A stretch of 64,000 nucleotides of DNA. Origin: Gammaproteobacteria bacterium (GTDB taxonomy: Bacteria; Pseudomonadota; Gammaproteobacteria; Pseudomonadales; Azotimanducaceae). The stretch spans positions 168,787 through 232,786 of the forward strand of contig VYFT01000006.1 in the NCBI GenBank assembly GCA_009842245.1, given 5' to 3'. Below, one piece after another: positions 27,949-37,062 of this stretch (positions within the stretch are counted from its first letter, which is position 1; each line of letters starts with the position of its first letter). The notes below the pieces were generated by a model. That model ran no database searches and was not told the DNA's origin. It saw only the letters and a program-made list of their open reading frames with translations. A program made the position numbers and the translations under genes.

Positions 27949-28810
27949 TGTTCCCCTCGCTAAGTTCATACACGACCCACTCACGCAGTTTTTCAGTCTG
28001 TTCGGCAACGTCGCCAACAACTTGAAATGGAGCACCTATCGTGAGTTCGTACCGTTGGCCAGTTTTGTGCAACAGTTCGCGAAAAATCGTTATGTCTTTA
28101 AGTTCTGAATTTATGTACCAACTTAGGTAGTACAGGAGTGTGTTGCGACCCTTTATGTGCATCGGTAAAACATTGATTCCATACTTCTGCGCTAAATTCA
28201 ACGCGGTGATTTGCCAAGGTCGTTCTCGCAACCCCTTGAATGTAGGACGTGCTAATCTCCCAGATGGAAAGATCACGATCAATCGACCCGCCCTGATCGC
28301 GCGAATCAGCGCGCCGATCGTTTCTCTGTTACGAGTGGCGGTTCGTAGCTCGTCGCGCCACTCGACAGGAATGATGGTATCACTTAAGCCTGGCGAAGCA
28401 CGAATAGCATCTCGGTTTGCCACAAAAATGATGTCATCGCGTATATCTTTCAGCGCGTCGTAGACGGCGATTCCGTCGGCGATCCCAGCTGGATGATTGG
28501 GAGTCACGATAGTCGCGCCGGTTTTTGGTACAAAGTCCAAACCAGACACAGAGAGTTTGAGCTTGAGCAGATCGGACATGTACGTAAAAACTTCATGTCC
28601 CCGCATCGGTGCGATCGTGTCTGCCATGCGAATTGCTTTGTCATAACCCAGGATACCGTCACCGAGTTTGCGAATCATGCGCCACGTAATTGGACGCTTC
28701 ATGAGATTGACTGCTCGTTCTTCGATTAAAACGTCGACGATGTGTGCGTCATGTCGCGGTTTCACCTTTGAATAAGGAGATGTGAGCGAGACTGGTTTTA
28801 CGTTAGACAC
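27935..28810 (-). CDS. PlsC-like lysophospholipid acyltransferase family protein
   Basis: A 291-residue protein of the glycerolipid acyltransferase family. The catalytic NHxxxxD box reads NHPAGIADG within TIVTPNHPAGIADGIAVYDAL, and the downstream FPSGRLARP segment matches the 'FPEGtRs' motif with Ser for Glu. The N-terminus lacks a clear signal; one short hydrophobic stretch may associate with the membrane. It probably acylates a lysophospholipid or related lipid. It starts at GTG, five bases after a doubtful 72-residue ORF. Confidence 0.85.
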   Translation of the reverse strand: MSNVKPVSLTSPYSKVKPRHDAHIVDVLIEERAVNLMKRPITWRMIRKLGDGILGYDKAIRMADTIAPMRGHEVFTYMSDLLKLKLSVSGLDFVPKTGATIVTPNHPAGIADGIAVYDALKDIRDDIIFVANRDAIRASPGLSDTIIPVEWRDELRTATRNRETIGALIRAIRAGRLIVIFPSGRLARPTFKGLRERPWQITALNLAQKYGINVLPMHIKGRNTLLYYLSWYINSELKDITIFRELLHKTGQRYELTIGAPFQVVGDVAEQTEKLREWVVYELSEGNTKFQ

Positions 28811-28815
28811 ACTTC

Positions 28816-29034
28816 TCAGCCTAAATTGCTGAAGCTCTTTCCTTGGTCAGACTTGGAGTCATCAGTGTTGGTTCGGCAGATTTCCTGAACGTGTAAGTTA
28901 CAGATTATTTTACGAGTTGTCTGCTCGAAATAATGAACATAATCCTTTCGTACTGTGCTGAGTCGACCGGTGAACTTGTTAGTTACCAGAGCCGAACATC
29001 CGTACACATTCAGATACTGAATATCTACGTTCAT
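28816..29034 (-). CDS. Doubtful 72-residue ORF upstream of the acyltransferase
   Basis: An ATG-started frame ends five bases before the acyltransferase GTG, so it could be its upstream operon partner. The product has no signal peptide, membrane segment or family I recognise, and no Shine-Dalgarno sequence is evident. Only 12 bases separate its start from that of the divergent exported protein, so the interval may simply be the shared promoter region. Confidence 0.25.
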   Translation of the reverse strand: MNVDIQYLNVYGCSALVTNKFTGRLSTVRKDYVHYFEQTTRKIICNLHVQEICRTNTDDSKSDQGKSFSNLG

Positions 29035-29046
29035 ATATGAGAAAAC

Positions 29047-29871
29047 ATGCAGCGGAAATCTATTAGGAAAGCACTCGGTCCACCACTTGGGTGCATGTTA
29101 ATTGCAGTATCGTTTAGTGTGAGTGTTGTCGGCCAAGCTCTCGTGCAAGAACACTCTGACGGATTGAAGGATTTGTTGGAAAATGTCTTTCTAGATCGCA
29201 GCACGGAAGTACGAACTTTGAGAAATTGTGCTTACTCTGAAGAAACTGCTATTAAAGATGTTGGCAGTATGCAGGAACGCTATGATCCAAGCGTTGGTCT
29301 GGGTCTAGAATGGGAGCTCCTTCAGATTAATGGGAAAGCACCTACAGCGCAACAGTTACACAACTACAAAGCAATTTCCCGCAAGCGCCATCCAGCGGTA
29401 TTAAATTTTGATTTCATTAATTTAGACTCCTTGCAACTAGAAGATCAGTCTCAATCCAAATTACAGTTTTCATATAAGTTAGTTCCAAATGCATCAGATG
29501 GGCTGAACGAGTTCTTATCACATAAACTATCGATCCATGCTGACACAGGCCAATTGCTTGAGATTAAGAGTATTGCTTCTGAACCCTTTCGAATTCAACC
29601 CTGGATACGCATTCAAGAGTATGAGAGTGTTTCGACTTTTCGCTTTGAGGAACAAACTAACGGTACGGTTCTCGAACAACTTCAGTTTAAACTCGTAGTG
29701 AAATCCAATAAACACACGCTGGAGCGTGCAGTCACAAAAAGATATTCTGACTTTGACTGTAGCAATCTCATACCCGCTGTAAATTCGACCGACCCAGACC
29801 AACCCGGCAACGATGAGAACGACCTAGAGTCGTACGAAGAAATTCAGAGTCCTGCAGATTCAACGAATTGA
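29047..29871 (+). CDS. Exported protein of unknown function upstream of prmA
   Basis: A 274-residue protein I do not recognise. Basic residues followed by a hydrophobic stretch (residues 12-30) form a signal peptide ending near SVVGQA. The mature part alternates polar and hydrophobic residues as in beta-rich periplasmic proteins, and the tail is Asp/Glu/Ser-rich. WELLQINGKAPTAQQLHNY, followed by a region comparing LSIHADTGQLLEIKSI, looks like the exported DUF of lipid- or metal-handling proteins, but no assignment is safe. It is six bases upstream of prmA and probably co-transcribed. Confidence 0.7.
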   Translation: MQRKSIRKALGPPLGCMLIAVSFSVSVVGQALVQEHSDGLKDLLENVFLDRSTEVRTLRNCAYSEETAIKDVGSMQERYDPSVGLGLEWELLQINGKAPTAQQLHNYKAISRKRHPAVLNFDFINLDSLQLEDQSQSKLQFSYKLVPNASDGLNEFLSHKLSIHADTGQLLEIKSIASEPFRIQPWIRIQEYESVSTFRFEEQTNGTVLEQLQFKLVVKSNKHTLERAVTKRYSDFDCSNLIPAVNSTDPDQPGNDENDLESYEEIQSPADSTN

Positions 29872-29877
29872 TGAATT

Positions 29878-30741
29878 ATGCCCTGCGTGAAGCTCTCGTT
29901 AATCGTACCGCAGCAGGAAATGCGATTAGTCGAAGAAACTTTGATCGGTCATGACGCGCAATCGCTAACTGTCTCTAGTGCTGAAAACGAGACGCACTTG
30001 GAACACATACTGCATGAGTCACCGAAGTGGTCGCGCGTGCGAATTGATGCGCTGTTTACCTTAAATGAGGACATACACGTTGTACTAGCAAGTCTCCGAT
30101 CACTAGGAATGGAAGTTTCGGATGTCAGTTTTATCGGTGACGAATTGTGGCAAAAGACGCGTGCGCCGCAACTGAAACCCTTGGACTTTGGTGGGTTGCG
30201 GGTCGTATCGAGAGAGGAACCGACACAGGTGACGAAAGCTGAAGTTCGGTTGGATCCGGGTCTTGCATTTGGTACCGGCGAGCACCCTACGACGCATATG
30301 TGTCTCGCTTGGCTTGCAAACCATCCACCCAAACAACTCAGCGTACTGGATTTCGGTACTGGCTCGGGGATTCTTGGTATAGCCGCTAAAAAACTGGGTG
30401 CGGGACTAGTGGACGCTGTAGACTCTGACTCCCTTGCGTGCGAGACTGCACGAGAAAACGCACTTTACAATAACGCAGAAATTTTTGTGTCTGAACGTAT
30501 TACAGCAGGTAGAAGCTACGATCTAATTGTGGCGAACATCTTGTTGAACACAATCTTACAATTTGCACCTGTTTTAACCGCATGCCTCAAACCCAGCGGG
30601 GTGATTCTTCTCACGGGATTACTTCCGGGTCAACTCGACCGCGTTCAGACCGAGTATTCTGAGATCGCATTTGAAAACACTGTCGAGTTAGAAGACTGGC
30701 GTCTACTTGTGGGAAAGAAAACTAACAGAAGAGAACACTAG
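29878..30741 (+). CDS. prmA: Ribosomal protein L11 methyltransferase PrmA
   Basis: A 287-residue class I SAM methyltransferase (E. coli 293) that trimethylates L11. Diagnostic segments are LDPGLAFGTGEHPTTHMCL and the SAM-binding motif DFGTGSGILGIAAKKLG, then VANILLNTILQFAP (the NILA-like motif). The N-terminal substrate-recognition domain is the first 95 or so residues. It lies immediately upstream of purH. The dusB-fis pair that separates prmA from purH in Pseudomonas is not here. Confidence 0.95.
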   Translation: MPCVKLSLIVPQQEMRLVEETLIGHDAQSLTVSSAENETHLEHILHESPKWSRVRIDALFTLNEDIHVVLASLRSLGMEVSDVSFIGDELWQKTRAPQLKPLDFGGLRVVSREEPTQVTKAEVRLDPGLAFGTGEHPTTHMCLAWLANHPPKQLSVLDFGTGSGILGIAAKKLGAGLVDAVDSDSLACETARENALYNNAEIFVSERITAGRSYDLIVANILLNTILQFAPVLTACLKPSGVILLTGLLPGQLDRVQTEYSEIAFENTVELEDWRLLVGKKTNRREH

Positions 30742-30742
30742 G

Positions 30743-32287
30743 TTGACTTCGCTTGCACCAAAGACAGCATTGTTGAGTGTCTACGATAAAGCAAATCTTG
30801 TCGAGTTTTCAAGAGAACTTCAAGCTCTGGGGTGCGAACTCGTAGCAAGTGGCGGAACGGCCGAAGCCCTTGACAGTGCGCATATCAAGCACTCCACCAT
30901 CGAGCAGAAGACCGGTTTTCCGTCGATGATGGATGGTCGGGTTAAGACCTTGCATCCCTTGGTGCACGGTGGAATTCTATCCCGACGAGAACAGGATCAA
31001 GCCGAAGTCACCAAGTATGGCATCGTCGAAATTGATATAGTTGTCGTAAATCTCTATCCTTTTGCAGAAGTCGTTTCGCAAGCAGATTGCTCTCACGATA
31101 GAGTAATAGAAAACATCGACATCGGCGGACCTGCGCTGCTTCGGGCCGCGGCCAAAAATCATGAGCATGTGCTCGTTGTCGTTGATCCGAACGACTACCG
31201 AGAGGTCATCACGCGTTGTCTAGAAGAGACAGTAGATTTAGCCTTTCGTTACAAAATGGCGACCAAGGCATTTAACCATGTCGCATCTTATGATGTGGCG
31301 ATCGCTCAGTACTTCTCCCGCGCTGAAAAGTTTCCTGATACAACTTTTCTAGCTTTGTCTAAGAAATGTGACCTTAGATATGGAGAAAATCCACACCAAG
31401 ACGCGGCTTTGTACTTTGACGATCCCAACCAAATCGGTACCGTACTGTCGGCAAATTTGCTTCAGGGCAAGGAACTGTCTTACAACAACATTGCAGACAT
31501 TGATGCAGCGCTCGAGTGTGTCAATCAATTTCAGCACGCCGCATGCGTCATTGTGAAACACGGGAATCCTTGTGGCGTTGCAGTCGCAACAAACGTAGAA
31601 CAAGCCTATTTCAACGCATTTGCAACTGATCCCATTTCTGCATTTGGTGGGATACTAGCATTCAATGTGCCCTTAGACGGCGGTACACTACAAGAGATCA
31701 TTGAGAATCAATTCGTAGAAGTGGTTATTGCGCCTCAGATTGAAGTTTCCGCTCTCGAGGTAGCCAAGCAACGAAAAGCTCTGCGAGTGTTGGAACTTGG
31801 GGCACCGTTGCAGCAAGTCAGCGAGCCACAGTATTCACAAGTTTCTGGTGGTTATTTGCTACAGGACGCAGATGTCGAAAAGTTTAACTGGGAAATCTCG
31901 AAGTGCGTTACTGATCGCGCGCCTACCGATGCCGAACGATTAGATTTAGAGTTTGCATGGGCTGTTGCACGACACGTGAAGTCGAATGCCATAGTCATCG
32001 CGAGAGAACAAAGGACTGTTGGTATTGGAGCAGGTCAAATGAGCCGAGTGATGAGCGCTAAAATTGCGACCTTGAAGGCTGAGGAAGCTGGCTTAGTGTT
32101 AACTGGTTCGGTCTTGGCTTCCGACGCTGCTTTTCCATTTCGCGACGGGATAGACACCGCCGCCTCCGCCGGTATTAGCGCCGTGATTCAGCCTGGTGGC
32201 TTGCGTCGTGATCAAGAAGTCATTGACGCAGCCAACGAGACTGGAATTGCGATGGTGTTTACGGGTATTCGACACTTCAAACATTAG
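30743..32287 (+). CDS. purH: Bifunctional AICAR transformylase/IMP cyclohydrolase PurH
   Basis: A 514-residue purine-biosynthesis enzyme (E. coli 529) that carries out the last two steps to IMP. The N-terminal IMP cyclohydrolase domain has LLSVYDKANLVEF and GGTAEAL, and the C-terminal transformylase domain has LRYGENPHQDAALY and VIVKHGNPCGVA. The best start is TTG at 30743, one base after the prmA stop and preceded by AGAAGAG. An in-frame TTG at 30707, inside prmA, adds 12 residues with no family match. purD follows 18 bases later. Confidence 0.95.
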   Translation: MTSLAPKTALLSVYDKANLVEFSRELQALGCELVASGGTAEALDSAHIKHSTIEQKTGFPSMMDGRVKTLHPLVHGGILSRREQDQAEVTKYGIVEIDIVVVNLYPFAEVVSQADCSHDRVIENIDIGGPALLRAAAKNHEHVLVVVDPNDYREVITRCLEETVDLAFRYKMATKAFNHVASYDVAIAQYFSRAEKFPDTTFLALSKKCDLRYGENPHQDAALYFDDPNQIGTVLSANLLQGKELSYNNIADIDAALECVNQFQHAACVIVKHGNPCGVAVATNVEQAYFNAFATDPISAFGGILAFNVPLDGGTLQEIIENQFVEVVIAPQIEVSALEVAKQRKALRVLELGAPLQQVSEPQYSQVSGGYLLQDADVEKFNWEISKCVTDRAPTDAERLDLEFAWAVARHVKSNAIVIAREQRTVGIGAGQMSRVMSAKIATLKAEEAGLVLTGSVLASDAAFPFRDGIDTAASAGISAVIQPGGLRRDQEVIDAANETGIAMVFTGIRHFKH

Positions 32288-32305
32288 GAAAAATGTAATA
32301 ACCCT

Positions 32306-33598
32306 ATGAAAGTATTGGTTATAGGTTCGGGAGGTCGCGAACACGCATTGGCGTGGAGTGTGGCGCAGTCTCGCGAGGTGTCAGAAGTACTCGTTACCCC
32401 AGGAAATCCTGGTACGTCGAGTGAGCAGAAAGTTCGCAATATCACTCTTAATATTTCTGACCATGCCGCTATCGAAGAAGTCGTCAAAACTGAGTCGATC
32501 GATTTAACCATTATCGGACCAGAACAACCGATCGTCGAGGGACTAGGCGACTTTCTCACAGAGCAAGGACACAAGTGCTTAGCGCCAACGACTTTTGCGG
32601 CCCAACTCGAAGGATCGAAGTCATTTGCCAAAGAGTTCATGAAGAGGCATAAGATCCCGACAGCAAACGCATTTGTTACACGAAACATCGATGAAGCTTG
32701 TGCACATATCCGACGAAGCGATTTCCCGATTGTGATCAAAGCCGAGGGTTTAGCCGCAGGCAAAGGAGTTGTGGTTGCGACTTCACTGAATCAAGCGCTA
32801 AATGCTGTTCGCAACATGCTTTCGGGCCGCGCGTTTGGAGATGCGGCTTCGACGATTGTGATTGAAGATTATCTAGACGGTGAAGAGGCAAGTTTCATTG
32901 TGTTGACCGATGGTGAACACACTTTGCCCTTTGCCACGTCACAGGATCATAAACCCGTGTACGACGGAGACAAAGGACCGAACACAGGCGGGATGGGAGC
33001 ATATTCCCCAGCGCCAGTTATCGATGACTCTGTTTACTCGAAAATCATGGAGAGAATTGTGTCTCCAACGATTCAAGGGATGCAGGAGGAAAACAATCCA
33101 TGTCAAGGGTTTCTCTATGTGGGCTTGATGATTTGTAACGGCGATCCTTATGTAGTTGAATATAACTGCCGATTCGGTGATCCTGAAGCACAGCCAGTGT
33201 TGATGCGTTTGCAATCAGACTTTGCGATGCGGTGTCTAGCGGCAACCGACGCTGGGGGACTGAAAGGGCAACAACTGAAATTCAAGAAAAACTGTACTGT
33301 TGCTATAGTGTTAGCATCGCCAGGGTACCCGGGTAAATACAAGACAAATTTACCTATCAAGGGTCTTAACGCGAATGTACCGGGTACCAAAGTATTTCAT
33401 GCTGGCACAAAAGAAGATCAAGGTCGAATCGTGACTAATGGTGGTCGCGTGTTAACTGTTGTAAGTTCGGGTCCAACCGTGGAACTCGCTCAACGGAACG
33501 CGTATGCGCGCGCAAAAAAGATTCAATGGTCGGGCGTGCACATGCGTACCGACATCGGTCATAGAGCGATCGCACGTGAACGGGAGAAGACAACGTGA
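32306..33598 (+). CDS. purD: Phosphoribosylamine-glycine ligase PurD
   Basis: A 430-residue ATP-grasp ligase that joins glycine to phosphoribosylamine. MKVLVIGSGGREHALAW opens the protein, and GPNTGGMGAYSPAP and FLYVGLMICNGDPYVVEYNC, with RFGDPEAQ, are diagnostic. Its length equals that of E. coli PurD. The purHD pairing is conserved widely in gammaproteobacteria. Confidence 0.97.
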   Translation: MKVLVIGSGGREHALAWSVAQSREVSEVLVTPGNPGTSSEQKVRNITLNISDHAAIEEVVKTESIDLTIIGPEQPIVEGLGDFLTEQGHKCLAPTTFAAQLEGSKSFAKEFMKRHKIPTANAFVTRNIDEACAHIRRSDFPIVIKAEGLAAGKGVVVATSLNQALNAVRNMLSGRAFGDAASTIVIEDYLDGEEASFIVLTDGEHTLPFATSQDHKPVYDGDKGPNTGGMGAYSPAPVIDDSVYSKIMERIVSPTIQGMQEENNPCQGFLYVGLMICNGDPYVVEYNCRFGDPEAQPVLMRLQSDFAMRCLAATDAGGLKGQQLKFKKNCTVAIVLASPGYPGKYKTNLPIKGLNANVPGTKVFHAGTKEDQGRIVTNGGRVLTVVSSGPTVELAQRNAYARAKKIQWSGVHMRTDIGHRAIAREREKTT

Positions 33599-33641
33599 TT
33601 AATCCCAGCCGAATTTTGCACCTTGAATAAGCGATCCAAGT

Positions 33642-34277
33642 TTGACTAACTCGCTACGTACGATTGATCGAGTAATCGAACTATTTGATTCGAGTTTGCG
33701 AACCCTGACGGGATCGAATCGAAAGGGTCTGTCTGCACAAGCGTTTCCTGAGGGAAACAAATTAAGCGCGGACGAAGCTCAAGTTTCTGCTTCTTTAATG
33801 CGAGTCAACCACACCGGGGAAGTGTGTGCTCAAGGATTGTACGAGGGGCAAGCTTTTGTCGCGCGTGATCAGGCGACTCGGCAACATCTCCGTCAGGCGT
33901 CCGCTGAGGAAATTGAACACTTAAATTGGTGTCGCATGAGATTGCGGGAACTGAAGACCCCGGAGAGTATTTTTGCTCCCATGTTCTTTCTTGCCTCAGT
34001 AGGAATCGGCGCTTTGACGGGTGCGCTAGGGGATAAGATAAGTTTAGGATTTGTCGAAGCGACCGAAGATGAGGTACGAAAACATATCGACAGTCATCTA
34101 GCACAATTACCGGAAGGAGATGAACGTACCAGAGCTATTCTTGACAGAATACGAGAAGATGAGATCCGGCACGGCGAGGATGCCCTGCAAAGTGGTGGGG
34201 TTGAGTTTCCTGATTCTGTCAAAAAATTCATGACTCTCATGTCGAAAGTCATGACCACTACTACACGACGGATCTAG
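33642..34277 (+). CDS. coq7: Demethoxyubiquinone hydroxylase Coq7
   Basis: A 211-residue di-iron hydroxylase that converts 2-polyprenyl-3-methyl-6-methoxy-1,4-benzoquinol in ubiquinone synthesis. The two carboxylate-iron repeats are visible: Glu in MRVNHTGEVCAQ, then EEIEHLNWC, and Glu in GFVEATEDEVRKH, then IREDEIRHGED. A TTG start is used; no ATG lies in a suitable position. E. coli uses UbiF instead, so this supports a Pseudomonas-like rather than enteric background. It follows purD by 43 bases on the same strand. Confidence 0.93.
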   Translation: MTNSLRTIDRVIELFDSSLRTLTGSNRKGLSAQAFPEGNKLSADEAQVSASLMRVNHTGEVCAQGLYEGQAFVARDQATRQHLRQASAEEIEHLNWCRMRLRELKTPESIFAPMFFLASVGIGALTGALGDKISLGFVEATEDEVRKHIDSHLAQLPEGDERTRAILDRIREDEIRHGEDALQSGGVEFPDSVKKFMTLMSKVMTTTTRRI

Positions 34278-34306
34278 TCAGAGGAAGCCTTAGTGTTGTG
34301 GCAAGA

Positions 34307-35149
34307 TTACACGTTCAACTTGTGCTTACTCAGCGGTGGGTGATAAATCAATTGGACACTGACGCCATCCGGGTCATGCACATAGAAGCTTCGTGCGCCG
34401 TCTCGATGGGTCTTTGGTTCTTTAACGATTTGCACACCATGGTTCCGCAAGTATGAATACCAATGATCTACTTCTTCCTCGGTATCTAGGATAAAGCCTA
34501 TGTGGTCTAGTCTTGAGTCCTGTGGGCCGCCCCGATGTATCGCAAGATTGTCATTGCCATTTGTCAAATACACGTTATCACTATCGGGTTCCCACTCCAC
34601 TTGCATGTTCATAACTTCAGAATAGAACTTACGACTTGCTTCATAGTTCGTGGAAGTCAATGCAATATGGTGAAGTCCTTGGGTCTTAAGTTTGGATGTC
34701 GCGGTTTGAGAGATGTTTAGTCGATCTAACAATGGGGCGTGCAGATTAAAAGCATGTGTTATGTCAATTCCAGCACGACGCAAGATGTTGGACACAGGAC
34801 AGTGCTCTTCTGTGCCGAGATTCAGTGCTCGAGCTATTGTCGCTTCACACAGTTCTTGTCCGAAAAGGTCGAAGTGCAGATGAATGGCATCACAATCAAC
34901 TAAATCTGATTCTTCCGGGCTCGTGGCCACACGTGTACGACACTCTGTAATGTCGACTTTAGACTTATGGAGCATGTGGATTACCGACAATGTGCTACAA
35001 CTACCAAGTCCCAACAGTATTAGATCTTTCGAGGTCAATCCCTCTCGCCGGGAGTCAAAATCGTCATCAGCTGTTAGCGGGACTCCGTACCCCGATTTTG
35101 TGATGCCAGTGAACTTCTGGTCTGGCTGCCAGTTAACTTTAATGTTCAT
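34307..35149 (-). CDS. OsmC-VOC fusion protein
   Basis: A 280-residue two-domain protein. Residues 1-140 form an OsmC/Ohr-type peroxiredoxin-like domain, with the reactive cysteines Cys51 in GLGSCSTLSVIHML and Cys117 in TEEHCPVSNIL; both are kept. Residues 157-272 form a VOC (glyoxalase-type) domain with HHIAL, LDHIGF and VHDPDGVSVQLIYH; the last ligand position is Gln rather than Glu. OsmC proteins reduce organic peroxides and VOC proteins handle electrophiles or bind metals, so a detoxification role is inferred. It is divergent from the SulP gene across 204 bases. Confidence 0.85.
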   Translation of the reverse strand: MNIKVNWQPDQKFTGITKSGYGVPLTADDDFDSRREGLTSKDLILLGLGSCSTLSVIHMLHKSKVDITECRTRVATSPEESDLVDCDAIHLHFDLFGQELCEATIARALNLGTEEHCPVSNILRRAGIDITHAFNLHAPLLDRLNISQTATSKLKTQGLHHIALTSTNYEASRKFYSEVMNMQVEWEPDSDNVYLTNGNDNLAIHRGGPQDSRLDHIGFILDTEEEVDHWYSYLRNHGVQIVKEPKTHRDGARSFYVHDPDGVSVQLIYHPPLSKHKLNV

Positions 35150-35353
35150 AGATACGAGCTTTCATGCGTTAGGCAGTATGTTGGGAAGGTCTAGATTTCA
35201 AATGTCAATGGGGATGACATGTCGATGAGCAGCTGTACTATTCTGCTGTCTCGACCGTGGAGCAGTCAGTGAAACGGGTACTCAGTCCCGTAATACTGGA
35301 AGCGCACCAGATATGTCGAAATTTATTGTTTTACCACGTTTAGAATCACACGT
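35150..35353. promoter_or_regulatory. Divergent regulatory gap between OsmC-VOC and SulP genes
   Basis: A 204-base gap that must hold promoters for both divergent genes. It contains an interrupted palindrome at 35274-35291 (ACGGG, then TACTCAGT, then CCCGT), about 60 bases before the SulP start, which might be an operator. No confident sigma-70 boxes were assigned. Confidence 0.35.
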
Positions 35354-37027
35354 ATGCAGATAGACCTAAAAACGATTCGTGGCGATATTCTAGGTGGAAT
35401 TACCGCCGCGGTAGTAGCGATACCGATTGGAATGGCGTTCGGTATTGCATCTGGGATGGGTATTCTGGCGGGTCTCTACGGTGCGGTCGCGTTGTGTCTT
35501 ATGGGAAGTATTTTCGGTGGTACGAAGACACAAATATCCGGTCCGACAGCTCCGATGACCGTGGCCATGACCGTGGTGATTGCGACATATGCGGATGGTA
35601 GCATTGCGCAAGCATTGGTGATAGTCGTCTTCGCTGGTGTCATCCAAGTGCTACTCGGTTTATCTCGAATCGGTCGCTTTGTCGTGTACACACCATATGT
35701 AGTCATATCTGGTTTCATGACCGGTATCGGATTGATTATTGTGCTGGTTCATTTGCCTCCAATTCTGGGAGCAGAGACTCCGAGTGGTGGTGCAATGGGC
35801 GCAGTTTCTGCGTTGCCAGAAGCGTTCGGCGCGACAAATCTGCACGCGGTTTTCGTCGCTCTGGTGACCATCGGTTTCGGTCTATTGTGGCCGAAACGCT
35901 TTAGTTTGTTTGTACCAGCGCCGTTGGTTGGTTTAATCGTAGGGAGTGTGTTAGGGCTGTTTTGGTTAACGGAAGCACCAAGGTTGGAGAGTATGCCCAT
36001 TGGACTACCCAGTTTTTCACTAGAGTTCCCTAGTGCCAGCTTTTTACTTCGTGCGATCGAACCAGCACTAATTCTCGCTCTACTCGGTTCAGTGGATAGT
36101 TTGCTGACTTCTTTGGTGGCGGATTCTATGACGGGAACAAGCCATAACTCTAATCGAGAGTTGATCGGTCAGGGTCTTGGCAACATCACTGCGGGTTTGA
36201 TCGGTGGACTTCCGGGTGCTGGGACAACAACTTGCACTGTAACCAACATCGTGTCCAATGGTACGACACGATTGTCTGGGATCGTGTGTGGGACTCTGAT
36301 TCTTTCCGTATTACTCTGGTTCGGAAAGTTGTTCCCACCAATCCCATTGTCGGCGTTAGCAGGAGTCATGGTGTTGGTCGGATTAGAAATAGTCGACTGG
36401 AATCTAGTCAAGCGACTCCATAGGGTACAAGCTTACTACCTGAGCGTGGTTTTGCTCACGTGCGGCTTGACTATATTTGTTGACTTAGTTACGGCTGTTG
36501 CAGTTGGACTAATCGTCGCAGGTCTCACCCATGCGGCACAATTGGAGTCGCTCGAGCTCGACAATTTGAAATCTCTTCCGCTGTTGGATTGGAAGTTTCT
36601 TCATAAACTGGATCCAGACGATCCAAAATTTGATGAAGGAATGGCGGAAACAGGTGTTGATGTGTTTTCGGCTAGAGTGGGCTTAGTTGAATTTAATGGT
36701 ATTTACACAGTCGCATCATCTCGAGAATTGTCCTCAGTCATTGGAGAAGATATAAAAGATCACGAAGTCGTGATCTTTGATTTTTCGAAGACCGTTCACA
36801 TTGACGACAGTGTCGCGATGGTGATTGTTCGCTTGATTAATGTTGTGGTTAAGAGTGATACTCATCTCATCATCATGGGTCTCGGTGGATCGGTTGCTGA
36901 CACACTCAATTCGTTAGATGTGTTGCAACAAGTACCAGAAGCTCATGTGGTTGGGGACATGGATGAAAGCAGAGAGCTAGCAGCACAACTTTTAGAAGTC
37001 CAAAGAGAAAAAATTCCGCCTAGCTAA
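35354..37027 (+). CDS. SulP-family anion transporter with STAS domain
   Basis: A 557-residue SulP (SLC26-like) membrane transporter. The core spans about residues 5-400, with multiple membrane segments and the typical LGNITAGLIGGLPGAGTTTC region. A cytosolic STAS domain follows at about 430-550, with FDFSKTVHIDDSVAMV as the sulphate-transporter/anti-sigma-factor-like motif. Substrates in the family include sulphate, bicarbonate, dicarboxylates and others; nothing here decides among them. The divergent OsmC-VOC gene gives no clear hint. Confidence 0.9.
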   Translation: MQIDLKTIRGDILGGITAAVVAIPIGMAFGIASGMGILAGLYGAVALCLMGSIFGGTKTQISGPTAPMTVAMTVVIATYADGSIAQALVIVVFAGVIQVLLGLSRIGRFVVYTPYVVISGFMTGIGLIIVLVHLPPILGAETPSGGAMGAVSALPEAFGATNLHAVFVALVTIGFGLLWPKRFSLFVPAPLVGLIVGSVLGLFWLTEAPRLESMPIGLPSFSLEFPSASFLLRAIEPALILALLGSVDSLLTSLVADSMTGTSHNSNRELIGQGLGNITAGLIGGLPGAGTTTCTVTNIVSNGTTRLSGIVCGTLILSVLLWFGKLFPPIPLSALAGVMVLVGLEIVDWNLVKRLHRVQAYYLSVVLLTCGLTIFVDLVTAVAVGLIVAGLTHAAQLESLELDNLKSLPLLDWKFLHKLDPDDPKFDEGMAETGVDVFSARVGLVEFNGIYTVASSRELSSVIGEDIKDHEVVIFDFSKTVHIDDSVAMVIVRLINVVVKSDTHLIIMGLGGSVADTLNSLDVLQQVPEAHVVGDMDESRELAAQLLEVQREKIPPS

Positions 37028-37062
37028 AATTCGATTTGTGGATAAGCAGACTAGGAACAACC

